57,885 nucleotides of DNA from Anaerolineales bacterium (GCA_016932475.1 JAFGCU010000004.1:1-57885); one strand, 5' to 3'. Shown: positions 43,690 to 52,251, numbered from the stretch's first letter. Notes: a model not told the origin generated them from the letters alone. Translations and numbers: made by a program.

Positions 43690-44730
43690 ATGTGCGATGC
43701 CCTGCTTGCGGATGATCATGCCGTGGTGCGCGCGGGATTGCGGAAGGCGATGGAAAGCGACTCGGCGATTCGCATCGTCGGCGAGGTGGGAGACGGCAAA
43801 TCGCTGGAGCAATCCCTGGACCGCCTTCGTCCGGATTTGCTGGTGATCGATGTCGCGATGCCGGAGTTCGAACCGATTTCCGCGATTCGACGCATCAAAA
43901 ACCTCTATCCGCAAATAAAAATCCTTGTGGTGAGCGCCTACGACGACGAAGCTTATGTGGTGGGTTTGCTGGAGGCCGGCGTGGACGGATACCACCTGAA
44001 GGACCAGCCGCTTTCGGACCTCCAACTCGCCGTCCAGCGGGTGCTGTCGGGGGAGCGCTGGATCTCCAGCCCGTTGATCGATCGATTGCTGCATCGCCGC
44101 CCCGCTTCTTCCGCGACGAACCTCCCCCCGCTTACCCGGCGCCAACGGGAATTGCTGCGTCTGATCAGCCAGGGTTGCGACAACCGCAAGATCTCCCAGG
44201 CCATGGAGTTAAGCGTAAAAACGGTGGAAAACCATCTGACCGGCCTCTACCGCGTGTTGGGGGTGGACAGCCGGTTGGAGGCGATGAATTACGCCGTTCA
44301 TCACCCGGAGGTGCTTGCCGTGTCGGGGCGCGAAACGGAGGAGCCGGACCCCAGCTCGGAATCGGCGATCCAGATATTGGTCGTGGACGACAGTTCCCGC
44401 TATCGGCAGCAGCTTTGTCGGTTGATCGGCAAAACCTGTCCGTCGTCGCAACTGTACGAGGCCGAGGATACTGCCGAGGCTGTGCGTTTGGCGGAGCGAA
44501 TCCGTCCGCGCCTGGCGTTGGTGGATGTGGTATTAACGGATGAGGATGGAATCCAATGCGCCAGGCGCTTGAAAACCATCGCTCCTTCCACCCGCATCGT
44601 CTTGATCAGCGCCTATCCCGACCGGGAATTCCGCCGTTTGGGGTTGGCGGCCGGGGCGGTTGCATTGCTAGATAAAAAGGATCTGGATGCCGCCGCCGTG
44701 CGGCAGGTGCTGGAGGATGCGCTGGGGTAA
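43690..44730 (+). CDS. REC-LuxR-REC response regulator
   Basis: 346 residues with an unusual order. The first receiver (3-120: acidic ADD at 7-9, acceptor Asp54 in VIDVAMPE, Lys in YHLKDQPL) is NarL-like. A LuxR helix-turn-helix follows at about 140-200 (LTRRQRELLRLISQG, SVKTVENHLTGLYRVLGV), and a second receiver at about 228-346 (VVDDSSRYRQQ, acceptor Asp in ALVDVVLTDEDG, Lys in LLDKKDLD). NarL-family regulators pair with HisKA_3 kinases, and the only such kinase nearby is the ABC fusion, so this is its likely partner. It is transcribed away from the importer operon. The start is uncertain because no good ribosome binding site is visible. Confidence 0.9.
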   Translation: MCDALLADDHAVVRAGLRKAMESDSAIRIVGEVGDGKSLEQSLDRLRPDLLVIDVAMPEFEPISAIRRIKNLYPQIKILVVSAYDDEAYVVGLLEAGVDGYHLKDQPLSDLQLAVQRVLSGERWISSPLIDRLLHRRPASSATNLPPLTRRQRELLRLISQGCDNRKISQAMELSVKTVENHLTGLYRVLGVDSRLEAMNYAVHHPEVLAVSGRETEEPDPSSESAIQILVVDDSSRYRQQLCRLIGKTCPSSQLYEAEDTAEAVRLAERIRPRLALVDVVLTDEDGIQCARRLKTIAPSTRIVLISAYPDREFRRLGLAAGAVALLDKKDLDAAAVRQVLEDALG

Positions 44731-44877
44731 GAAGGAAGATGGTTTGTCATGCCCGTGTGTACGTGGCGGGCATCCAGGAAGCGGCGAGTTGAAACCATTA
44801 TCAATTACGGACTGGATACCCGCTAAAAAGACCCCCGCTTCGCTGACATCACCACTCAAAAAGCAGAACCAAGTGGA

Positions 44878-44975
44878 GATGCTCCCCCCACTCGCGAATT
44901 CTTTGCGCCGGGAGATCGCCAGCGCTCATCGCTCGGGGGGCGGGCGCGAGGGCGGGCGCGGTAATGACGAACAAA
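44878..44975 (-). repeat. Partial copy 4 of the ~300-bp intergenic repeat
   Basis: GATCGCCAGCGCTCATCGCT and neighbouring CTCGCGAATTCTTTGCGCCG match, inverted, the first third of copies 1 and 2. The downstream piece AAATCCTGAAAAAACCTGTC resembles the flank of copy 3. The whole spacer 44731-45062 has no gene. Confidence 0.7.
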
Positions 44976-45062
44976 AAAGGTATTATCAGGATTTTACGAA
45001 AGATAAAATTCTGTAAATCCTGAAAAAACCTGTCAATCCCGTCTATTGCATTTCCTCGTTTT

Positions 45063-46595
45063 CTACACGCTGTCCCTTCCGGGGGCGTATACGCGGATCG
45101 CGGCTTCGCCGTTCACCGGGCATTTATATTCGCACGTGCCGCAGCCGATGCAATTCGTGCGGTCCACGACCGGCGCGCCGCCGGAGAACTCCGAGTAATC
45201 CACGGTGATCGCTTTTTCCGGCAGCGGGCACATCTCCTCGCACACCAGGCATTCCTGGTGGTCGGACCAGGCGATGCAGCGATTCCGGTCGACGTAGGCG
45301 GCGCCGAGCACCTGCTGCTGCTTTTCCTCAAGCGGCAGGGGAGGGATCGCCTCGACCGGGCAGACCTGTCCGCAGGCGTTGCACGAATACTGGCAGAAGC
45401 CGGCGCGCGCGATCAGGACCGGGGTCCAAAAACCTTCCACGCCGGCCTCGCCCACCGCCGGGTGCAGCACCCCGGTCGGACAGATGCGCACGCATTCCCC
45501 GCAGCGGATGCATTTCGAGAGCAGATCGTTTTCTTTGGCGCCCGGAGGGCGGAGCAGGTGCGGGAGGTCGCGCCGCAGGTACTGGTCGGTCCGCAGGAGC
45601 GCGACGCCGCCGACAGCCGCACCGATCGCGGCCAGCGCCTGCCTTCTGCCCGGATCGTAGGAATTCCAGCCGGCCGGGCGGAGGTGCGCCGGAAATGTTT
45701 GGCCGGAGCGCGGGCACACCGTCACGCAATCCAGGCACATAATGCACTCGGCGGGGTCGCTGGCATCGGCTTTGTCCGGGCGGATCGTGCCGGTCGGGCA
45801 GACGCGGGCGCAGGCGCCGCAGTTGGTGCATGTGGCCGGGTTCACCTCGCGCCGGAAGATCGCCAGCTTGCCGGTCAGCCCGAGCAGGGATCCGAGCGGG
45901 CACAGGTAGCGGCACCAGAAGCGGGGGGCCAGCGCGTTCAACGCGACGACCCCGATGAAGAAGGCCGCGATCAGAACGCCGCCAGCGGTGAACGCGGGAT
46001 CGGCTGGAAGCAGCGCCGGGCGGAGAATTCTGTCCAAACCGGAGATGGAGTCGCGCAGCGCGGAGACGCTGTACAACGCTTCCTCCACGGCGAAAACGAT
46101 CCGATCCAACGCCGGGTAGACAGCCTCGGTCAGGGTCCGGATCATGATCGTCAGCGGGTCGAGGAGCATCAGCCATAGGCTGCCCAGCAGCGCGGAGGTC
46201 AGGATCGCCGTAAGCAGGAAGTGTTTGATCCCGCGCGCGGCTTCGGGGATGGAAGGTTGTTTGTTTTTCCAGCGGCGCGGATGAAAGAGGTCGAGCGTGG
46301 TTCCAAGCGGGCAGATCCAGCCGCACCACACGCGCCCCAGAAGGATGGTCAAAAGGACGGTCAGCAGCGCGAGTGCCATGCCTCTGACGTATGCCTTCGA
46401 TGCGAGCAGGCCCGCCAGCATCGCCAGCGGATCCAGATGCAGGAACAGGCTTCCGGCCTGCGGGGGCACCCCGCCGCGCACCGTCCGCAGGAAGAGAAAC
46501 AGAAAAAGCGCGAGCGCAACCGCCTGGACGGCGGAGCGCGCCACCCGCCAGTAGCGGTCTTTCCATTGGAACGGTTTGCGCGGTTCGTCAGCCAA
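45063..46595 (-). CDS. Membrane-bound polyferredoxin (NapH/FixG-like)
   Basis: 510 residues. About five membrane helices in the N-terminal half, with two copies of the NapH-type motif (CGWICPLGTTLDLF and CRYLCPLGSLLGLTG). Then a chain of [4Fe-4S] motifs: CTNCGACARVCPTG, CIMCLDCVTVCPR, CIRCGECVRICPTG, CNACGQVCP, CLVCEEMCPLP and CIGCGTCEYKCPVN, that is, at least five clusters. A hydrophobic segment at about 320 (AAIGAAVGGVALL) may be a further helix. It probably moves electrons between the quinone pool and an exported partner. The stop overlaps the start region of the DUF362 gene upstream by 8 bases, so the two form one unit. Confidence 0.88.
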   Translation of the reverse strand: MADEPRKPFQWKDRYWRVARSAVQAVALALFLFLFLRTVRGGVPPQAGSLFLHLDPLAMLAGLLASKAYVRGMALALLTVLLTILLGRVWCGWICPLGTTLDLFHPRRWKNKQPSIPEAARGIKHFLLTAILTSALLGSLWLMLLDPLTIMIRTLTEAVYPALDRIVFAVEEALYSVSALRDSISGLDRILRPALLPADPAFTAGGVLIAAFFIGVVALNALAPRFWCRYLCPLGSLLGLTGKLAIFRREVNPATCTNCGACARVCPTGTIRPDKADASDPAECIMCLDCVTVCPRSGQTFPAHLRPAGWNSYDPGRRQALAAIGAAVGGVALLRTDQYLRRDLPHLLRPPGAKENDLLSKCIRCGECVRICPTGVLHPAVGEAGVEGFWTPVLIARAGFCQYSCNACGQVCPVEAIPPLPLEEKQQQVLGAAYVDRNRCIAWSDHQECLVCEEMCPLPEKAITVDYSEFSGGAPVVDRTNCIGCGTCEYKCPVNGEAAIRVYAPGRDSV

Positions 46596-47544
46596 CGGCG
46601 ATCTCCTCGATCTGCAGATGTTTCCAATCGCTGCGCCCGATTCCGCGCTGGGCGCCGTACTTCACATACAGAAGCTTTTCCGGATCCTCCCATCCGAAGA
46701 GCGTGGTGGCATAAGCGTCCGCCGCCACCGTGTCGTGCGTGGCAATCACCGTATCCAGCTTGCGCACGTCTTGGAGGTTGCCGCCGGTGGGCCCGTTGGC
46801 GGTGAGGATCCGCACCGCGTCGACGATGGTCAGCGTCGGCACCAGGAACTGGTTGAGGTCCACCAGTTTTTGATTAAGCGCGGCGTGCATGATCGGCCGG
46901 TCGCGGATCACTCCCAGCATATTCTTCATCCCGATCGTCAGCTGGGCCAGGCTGTGGTGCTTCGGGAGCGGGACGTTGATCAGCACATCGGCGTCGTGCA
47001 CGTCGCCGTACACGACGGTGGATTTGAGCGTCTCCCCGGCGGGGAGGTCGACCGAGACGAATTTCATCGCGGCCGGATATTCCACTTCGCCCCCCGCGGC
47101 CGCCACCTGCGCGGCGATTCCGCTCGAGGCGAAGGCGTCCTCGGCCGTGCCGCCGAACGGGTTGTCGAAGACACGCACGCGCGCGGCGCCCGCTTCGCGC
47201 GCCAGTTTCACCACCGCCCCGACCACACACGGGTTGGTGGTGGCTGCGTATTCATAGGCGCGCCCGGCCGTGCAGACGTTCGGCTTGACGACGACGTTCG
47301 CGCCTTTCGGGACGAAGCGCTCCATCCCGCCGAGCGCGGCCACCGCCCGGCGCACCAGCGCCTCCGGGTCGTCCCCTCCCCTCGCGACGGCCAGGTAGGT
47401 GGATCCCGCTGCGGGGGCGGGGGGCGGCAGGCGGGTCATGCCGCCGGATGCCGCCGGCGCGCACCCGCTCAAAACCGGCGCGCCCATTGATGCGCCCGCC
47501 CCCAGCACCGTCCAGCGTAGAAATTCCCGTCTTGTGAGTTTCAT
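46588..47544 (-). CDS. DUF362 family protein with Tat-type lipoprotein signal
   Basis: 318 residues. TRREFLRWTVLGAGASMG with a twin Arg and lipobox LSGC indicates Tat export and lipidation, implying folding (perhaps with a cofactor) before export. The DUF362 core follows: VAALGGMERFVPKGANVVVK, PNVCTAGRAYEYAATTNP, VVGAVVKLAREAGAARVRVF, LINVPLPKHHSLAQLTIGMK and a C-terminal LDTVIATHDTVAADAYA. No Cys clusters, so the adjacent polyferredoxin (8-base overlap) may supply electrons. Closely similar to the next gene, a likely tandem duplication. Confidence 0.85.
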   Translation of the reverse strand: MKLTRREFLRWTVLGAGASMGAPVLSGCAPAASGGMTRLPPPAPAAGSTYLAVARGGDDPEALVRRAVAALGGMERFVPKGANVVVKPNVCTAGRAYEYAATTNPCVVGAVVKLAREAGAARVRVFDNPFGGTAEDAFASSGIAAQVAAAGGEVEYPAAMKFVSVDLPAGETLKSTVVYGDVHDADVLINVPLPKHHSLAQLTIGMKNMLGVIRDRPIMHAALNQKLVDLNQFLVPTLTIVDAVRILTANGPTGGNLQDVRKLDTVIATHDTVAADAYATTLFGWEDPEKLLYVKYGAQRGIGRSDWKHLQIEEIAVG

Positions 47545-47616
47545 GGCGTCGCTCCGGTTTTCTGATAATTGGAAATTCTACTCTTATTCTCTGTGGGTTC
47601 GTTGTGAAACCCTTTC

Positions 47617-47676
47617 CTCACTCCCATCCCCCTCTCCTGGCATAGGCCAGGCGAGGGGGGATGGGAGTGAAGCGGG
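47617..47676. repeat. Palindromic spacer repeat, copy of 24139-24200 type
   Basis: CACTCCCATCCCCCTCTCC pairs with GGGGGGATGGGAGTGAAG around TGGCATAGGCCAGGCG. It separates the two DUF362 genes. Confidence 0.65.
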
Positions 47677-47680
47677 GAAA

Positions 47681-48766
47681 TCACACCACCGGGATTTCCT
47701 CGATCTCCAGGTTTTCCAGGTCGCTGCGCCCAAGCCCGATTTCATGGCCGATCCGCACGTAACCGAGCCGGTTCGGATCCGTCCAGCCGAACAGGCGGGT
47801 GGCGTAAGCGTCGGCCGCGACGATGTCCGCCGATGCGATGACCGTATTCATCACCCGCACGTCGTTAAGGCTTTGGCTTATCGGACCGTTGGCGGTTAAA
47901 ATCCGCACGGCGTCTATGACGGTTAATTCCGGGCGGATAAAATCGGCCAAATCCGCGATCCGGGGATGGAGGTCGCCATGGATGGCAACCCGATCCTGGA
48001 CCACGCCCATCAGGTTTTTCATGCCGAGCGTCAGGCCGGCCCCTCCGTGGTGTTTGGCAATGGGCGCATTAATGACCACGTCCGCATCGATCACCGCGCT
48101 GTAGAAAGCCGCGGAACGCAAACTCCGCGCGGATGGAAGTGAAGTTTGTCGGAATTTATTCCAGTCCACGCTTTCCAGTTCGCCGCCGGCGGCCAGAACC
48201 TGGCCTGCGATTCCGCTGGTTTGGTAATTCGCCGGCGAACTCCCGTTGAACGGATAATCGAATACGCGCACCCGGCCTGCGCCTGCTTCGAAGCACATTT
48301 TAACCAGCGCGCCGACCACCCATGGATTGGTGGTGGCGGCACCCTCATAAATTCGATTGGACGTGCAGACGTTGGGTTTGATGATCACATTCGCGCCCGA
48401 GGGCACAAACCGCCCCATGCCGCCGACGGCCTCCACCGCGGCGCGGACGAGCGCTTCCGGATCGTCCCCTCCGCGCGCGACCGCCAGGTAGGCAGGGTTC
48501 GCGGCCGGAGTTGACGTTTCGGTTGCGGGGGGCGTCGTCGGGGTGGGGGTGCCGCTGGGGAGGGGAGTACCGGTCGGGACGACCGCCCCGGCGATCGAAC
48601 CCATTTTTGTCAACTGCTGTCCGGCGGGTCCGAAAGGCGTGTTGGTCGGAGTTGCGGAATCAACCGCGGGGGTCATCCCGCAGGCGTTCAGCAGTTGCAT
48701 CGCGGCGGCCGCGCCGGCGCTTTTCGATATCAGACGGATGAATTCCCTGCGGGATATTTTCTTCAT
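47681..48766 (-). CDS. DUF362 family protein with Tat-type lipoprotein signal (paralogue)
   Basis: 361 residues. SRREFIRLISKSAGAAAAMQ with twin Arg and lipobox LNAC, followed by a Thr/Pro/Ser linker of about 60 residues longer than in the neighbour. The DUF362 core is nearly parallel to that of 46588-47544 (AVGGMGRFVPSGANVIIKPN, VCTSNRIYEGAATTNPWVVG, INAPIAKHHGGAGLTLGMKN, MNTVIASADIVAADAYATRL). Both end in a similar EIP(V) tail after GRSDLENLEIEE-like sequence, supporting a duplication. It is first of the three-gene group with the second paralogue and the polyferredoxin. Confidence 0.85.
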   Translation of the reverse strand: MKKISRREFIRLISKSAGAAAAMQLLNACGMTPAVDSATPTNTPFGPAGQQLTKMGSIAGAVVPTGTPLPSGTPTPTTPPATETSTPAANPAYLAVARGGDDPEALVRAAVEAVGGMGRFVPSGANVIIKPNVCTSNRIYEGAATTNPWVVGALVKMCFEAGAGRVRVFDYPFNGSSPANYQTSGIAGQVLAAGGELESVDWNKFRQTSLPSARSLRSAAFYSAVIDADVVINAPIAKHHGGAGLTLGMKNLMGVVQDRVAIHGDLHPRIADLADFIRPELTVIDAVRILTANGPISQSLNDVRVMNTVIASADIVAADAYATRLFGWTDPNRLGYVRIGHEIGLGRSDLENLEIEEIPVV

Positions 48767-48962
48767 AATCCGGCTCCCATCATGCGGATGGATTCTGATG
48801 CGTGAGCGCTGTTTTTTGAATGGTAAGAGATTCCTAATCGCGTAATCCTGATGAACCGGGCGTGTTTCCTATTTAAGTGAAGAAGGTTATGAAAACCGCC
48901 CGTGTTGCAGCATTAATCGAGGATTATTCGGAGTCTGCAGTCTATAATGGATATATTATATC

Positions 48963-49991
48963 TTATTTAACCAAATACTTCAACCGTTCGGCTGCGGATT
49001 CGGGAGTGATGTCTCTTTGCGGCTGGGCCAGCAATTCGTATCCGACCATGAATTTGCGGATCGTTGTCGAGCGCAGGAGCGGCGGGAAAAAATGCGCGTG
49101 GAAATGCCACTCCGGGTGCTGCCCGCCGTCCGTCGGCCTCTGGTGGAAACCCATGCTGTACGGGAAGGGCGCGTCGAATATCCGGTCGTAGGCGCGGATC
49201 AGGCGCGGCAGGATGTCCGCCAAGTCGTCGCGCTCCTTTTCCGTGAAGTCCGGAAGCGCCCCGCGGTGAGCGCGCGAAAGAAGCATCGTCTCGTACGGCC
49301 ACACCGCCCAGAAGGGGACCAGCACGGTGAAGGAATCGTTGCGGCATACGATCCGTTCCTGTTGGGAATCTTCCACATCGAGATACTCGCACAGCAGGCA
49401 GGATTTTTCGGATTGCCAATGCCGGAGCTGGCGGTCCGTTTCCTTGGCGGGCTCGTTCGGGATCTGCTCCTCCGCCCAGATCTGGCCGTGCGGGTGCGGG
49501 TTGCTGGCGCCCATCATCGCGCCGTTGTTCTCGAAGATCTGCACGTGGCGGATAAAAGGCAGCGCTCCGAGTTCGGCGTATTGGTCCGTCCAGGCATCCA
49601 CCACTTTCCGGAGGGCGGCGCTCTCCATGTTGCCGAGCGTCAGGTCGTGGCGCGGCGAATAGCACAGCACGCGGCACAGGCCGCGTTCGGTTTCCGCGCG
49701 CAGCAGCCGACCGCGTTCGAACGTTTCCGGCCCGGCGCCGGGAAGCAGCGCCGCATAATCGTTGTCGAACACGAATGTTTCCGTGTAGGCCGGATTGCGC
49801 GCGCCGCCCGCCCGTTCGTTCCCGGGGCAGAGGTAGCAGCCGGGGTCGTACGGCGGCCGGCCGGCGGCCGGCGCGGCATCGACCATCCCGAGCCAGGGGC
49901 GCTTGGTGCGGTGGGGCGAAACCAGAACGTGCTCGCCCGTCAGAAGATTCAGCCTGCGATGCGGTTTTTCAAATAGCGTTTCCATCATCAC
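48963..49991 (-). CDS. galT: Galactose-1-phosphate uridylyltransferase
   Basis: 342 residues, the usual length for class I GalT. Active-site SNPHPHGQIW contains the His-Pro-His with the nucleophilic His that forms the uridylyl-enzyme; ENNGAMMGAS precedes it. CYLCPGNERAGG near residue 55 could supply Cys ligands for zinc, and EWHFHAHFFPPLLRS matches the conserved C-terminal His-rich segment. It exchanges UMP between UDP-glucose and galactose-1-phosphate in the Leloir pathway. It lies 4 bases downstream of the universal-stress fusion gene, so the two are co-transcribed. No galK or galE is in view. Confidence 0.95.
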   Translation of the reverse strand: MMMETLFEKPHRRLNLLTGEHVLVSPHRTKRPWLGMVDAAPAAGRPPYDPGCYLCPGNERAGGARNPAYTETFVFDNDYAALLPGAGPETFERGRLLRAETERGLCRVLCYSPRHDLTLGNMESAALRKVVDAWTDQYAELGALPFIRHVQIFENNGAMMGASNPHPHGQIWAEEQIPNEPAKETDRQLRHWQSEKSCLLCEYLDVEDSQQERIVCRNDSFTVLVPFWAVWPYETMLLSRAHRGALPDFTEKERDDLADILPRLIRAYDRIFDAPFPYSMGFHQRPTDGGQHPEWHFHAHFFPPLLRSTTIRKFMVGYELLAQPQRDITPESAAERLKYLVK

Positions 49992-49995
49992 CCGC

Positions 49996-51753
49996 CTAGC
50001 GGCAGATCAACATCGGGAGGCGGCTTTGGCGCAGGACGGAATCCACCTGGCTGCCGAGCACCGCCTCCAGCACCGGATTGCTTCCATACCCGCCCAGGAT
50101 CAGCAGCTGGCTGCCGCTTTCCCCGGCGGCGCGCAGGATCGCCTCGGCCACCGGTCCGGCGCGCAGAATGAGCGACGCCCTCACACTGCGGGTGTGGAGA
50201 TATTCGTCCGCTTCCTCGAGTATGTCTTCGGCATCCACGCCGGATTCTTCCACCGAGAGAACCGTCAGCGGGATCTTCCAGCGCGAAGCCAGGTACGCCG
50301 CGACGAACAAAGCTTCCTTGGATTTTGCGCCGCCGTCGTACGCGACCAGCGCACTGGAAAGCTCCGTCGGATCGGCCGGAATGGCCAGGATCGGCCGCGG
50401 ACATTTTTGTATCAGCGCCCGGAAACCGGAACTCAGGCGCAGGAAGGGCTGGTCCGCGGGAGGGTGGGTGAGCGTCAACACGACCAGGTCCACCAGCCGC
50501 GCGCGGTCGCAAATGGCGTCGGTGACGTCGCTCTCCTCGATCGCCAGTCCGCCGGTCAGCCCGGCCTGTTCACAGCGGCGGGTAAACGCCTCGCGCAGGG
50601 AATCCATCTTCTGGCTGCCGGATTCCTTTCCGCCGCGAAGGACGTGCAAGCCGTGAATCCGGGAGGACTCGCGCCGGGCGAAGATGAGCGCCTGGTCCAG
50701 CGCCGTCCAGCCGGCATCCTCGCCGCTGATCGCCACGAGGAGATTGCCGAACAGGGTCTCCTCGTCCTGATCGGCTTTCGATTCCCGCCATGCGCCGGTC
50801 GGCGGACCGCTCTCGAGCGCATCCGGGACGACCGCGCGCGCCAGGCTCTTCCCGATCCGCGCCGCGACCCGTCCGGCCCGGGTTCCAAATTTGTCCGCCA
50901 GATCCTGGGCGGCGGATACCGGGGAGATGAAATCCCCCAGCCCCTGCTGCAGTTCCGCCCGGTGCTCCGATACCCACAGGTACAGGTCGGTTTCCGTCCG
51001 GCCGGGGAATTCCCTGAGCAGATTCCGCTCGCGGATGGCTTCCACCACCGGCCGGTAAACATTGTCGTACCAGTGCGCGGCGGCCTCGTCGGTTGGAACG
51101 TCGCGTTTTTCGTTAAGCCCGGTGAAATATTTGTGGACCTGGATGTGGTCCAGCAGATCCTCGTACATTCCCGGAACGGTCAATTCCAGATCGGCATCCG
51201 GACGCGTCTTCTTCAACCGGGTGGTTTCCAGAAATACCGCGAATTCCTCCTTGAGGATCAGATCCTCCGGGTCGGAATCGGGGGATAGCGGCACCTTCGT
51301 GGTGATTTCGTTGACATAGGCCTCGATCGTCTGGGCCCCAAGCTGGCGCGCGACCGATACGCGGTGATGCCCGTCCTGGACAAAATAAACGTCGCCGAGC
51401 TTGATCACCTCGATCGGCGGAAGGCCTCCGCCCTGCGGATCGGTCACCAGTGTCATGACCTTGGCCCAGCGTTCCTCGTCGCTCGGATTCTTCGGCAGGA
51501 AGGTCCGCGAAAAATCGGTGTAGCGCCCCACGCTGCCTACGATCGAATCCAGCGGGATGTTCTGGACGCCGCGGTTCACGCCCGTGCCGATGGCGTGCAG
51601 TTTTTCCCGGACTTCCTCGAAGGAAAGCAAATCGGCCGATTTCCCCGTTAGTCGGCTGACCACCTCCTGAAGCGAAGCCCGCTGGCGGGCGTGCTGAAAA
51701 TCGGCGCGGGCAAGCGAGAATCCGTATTCGTTGTCTTTCGGATCAAACGGCAC
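49996..51753 (-). CDS. ParB-like / DUF4032-like / tandem universal-stress fusion protein
   Basis: 585 residues. About 60-160 resembles a ParB/sulfiredoxin-type domain (IPLDSIVGSVGRYTDFS, PPIEVIKLGDVYFVQDGHHR with GHHRVSVAR). About 195-280 matches the DUF4032 pattern (VHKYFTGLNEKRDVPTDEAA, VYRPVVEAIRERNLLREFPG, DLYLWVSEHRAEL). From about 335 two universal stress protein domains follow: the first ends RPILAIPADP, the second has LVAYDGGAKSKEALFVAAYL and ILGGYGSNPVLEAVLGSQ then LICR. The second keeps a G-x9-G-S/T-like ATP-binding stretch. It appears cytoplasmic, and the role is unknown. It precedes galT by 4 bases, suggesting a link to sugar metabolism or starvation. Confidence 0.82.
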   Translation of the reverse strand: MPFDPKDNEYGFSLARADFQHARQRASLQEVVSRLTGKSADLLSFEEVREKLHAIGTGVNRGVQNIPLDSIVGSVGRYTDFSRTFLPKNPSDEERWAKVMTLVTDPQGGGLPPIEVIKLGDVYFVQDGHHRVSVARQLGAQTIEAYVNEITTKVPLSPDSDPEDLILKEEFAVFLETTRLKKTRPDADLELTVPGMYEDLLDHIQVHKYFTGLNEKRDVPTDEAAAHWYDNVYRPVVEAIRERNLLREFPGRTETDLYLWVSEHRAELQQGLGDFISPVSAAQDLADKFGTRAGRVAARIGKSLARAVVPDALESGPPTGAWRESKADQDEETLFGNLLVAISGEDAGWTALDQALIFARRESSRIHGLHVLRGGKESGSQKMDSLREAFTRRCEQAGLTGGLAIEESDVTDAICDRARLVDLVVLTLTHPPADQPFLRLSSGFRALIQKCPRPILAIPADPTELSSALVAYDGGAKSKEALFVAAYLASRWKIPLTVLSVEESGVDAEDILEEADEYLHTRSVRASLILRAGPVAEAILRAAGESGSQLLILGGYGSNPVLEAVLGSQVDSVLRQSRLPMLICR

Positions 51754-52251
51754 GGCAAATCCCTCTCCCCGAAATTATCCCATACCGTTACCGATTTTTC
51801 CATCGCCGGTCTGCCGATGGAAAGGCGATTTTTCCCCCAGCCATGACACAAAAAACCGGAGAAGCAATAGGAATACAACACAAAGACACGAAGACACTAA
51901 GCAGAAGTAAGGTCCGGGAAATTCTTGGTGTCTTCGTGTCTTCGTGGTTCAATACTCCCACGAATAAAAAACTTCTAACCCCGGAAAACTGCGCTTTTTC
52001 CGGCTGGGGAATGCGGGGGAGTGCGCCGGCCCGCGGGCGGCTTGTCTGCGGTCGAATTGACGCTGTCCATCCGCTATGGTACACTCCGCCCCGAAAATTT
52101 GCTGGCGCTGCTTCTTTCCATTTCCCAAAAAATCGATCCTGTCCATGCGGCGGGATAATCGACAACGGGCGCTTTTTTTTAGAAGCGCCCGCTTTGTGGC
52201 GAATGTCCCCGGAAAGAACGACCGGCGCGAATTTGCAGCCTGGGAGGCTTA
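51754..52251. other. Divergent control region and leader of the methionine adenosyltransferase gene
   Basis: No gene. The stretch 51876-51957 is an inverted repeat of ACACAAAGACACGAAGACAC / GTGTCTTCGTGTCTTCGTGG type. A stem CGGGCGCTT / AAGCGCCCG with a T-rich loop lies at 52166-52191, about 60 bases before the ATG. I cannot identify a known SAM riboswitch. Confidence 0.5.

Noticed and set aside
48877-49191. Small plus-strand frame starting in the galT downstream spacer
   Set aside because: Mostly antisense to the galT 3' end; no family resemblance and AT-rich start without support.
51754-52251. SAM-I, SAM-II or SAM/SAH riboswitch before the SAM synthetase gene
   Set aside because: No recognisable conserved core; only a simple hairpin was seen.
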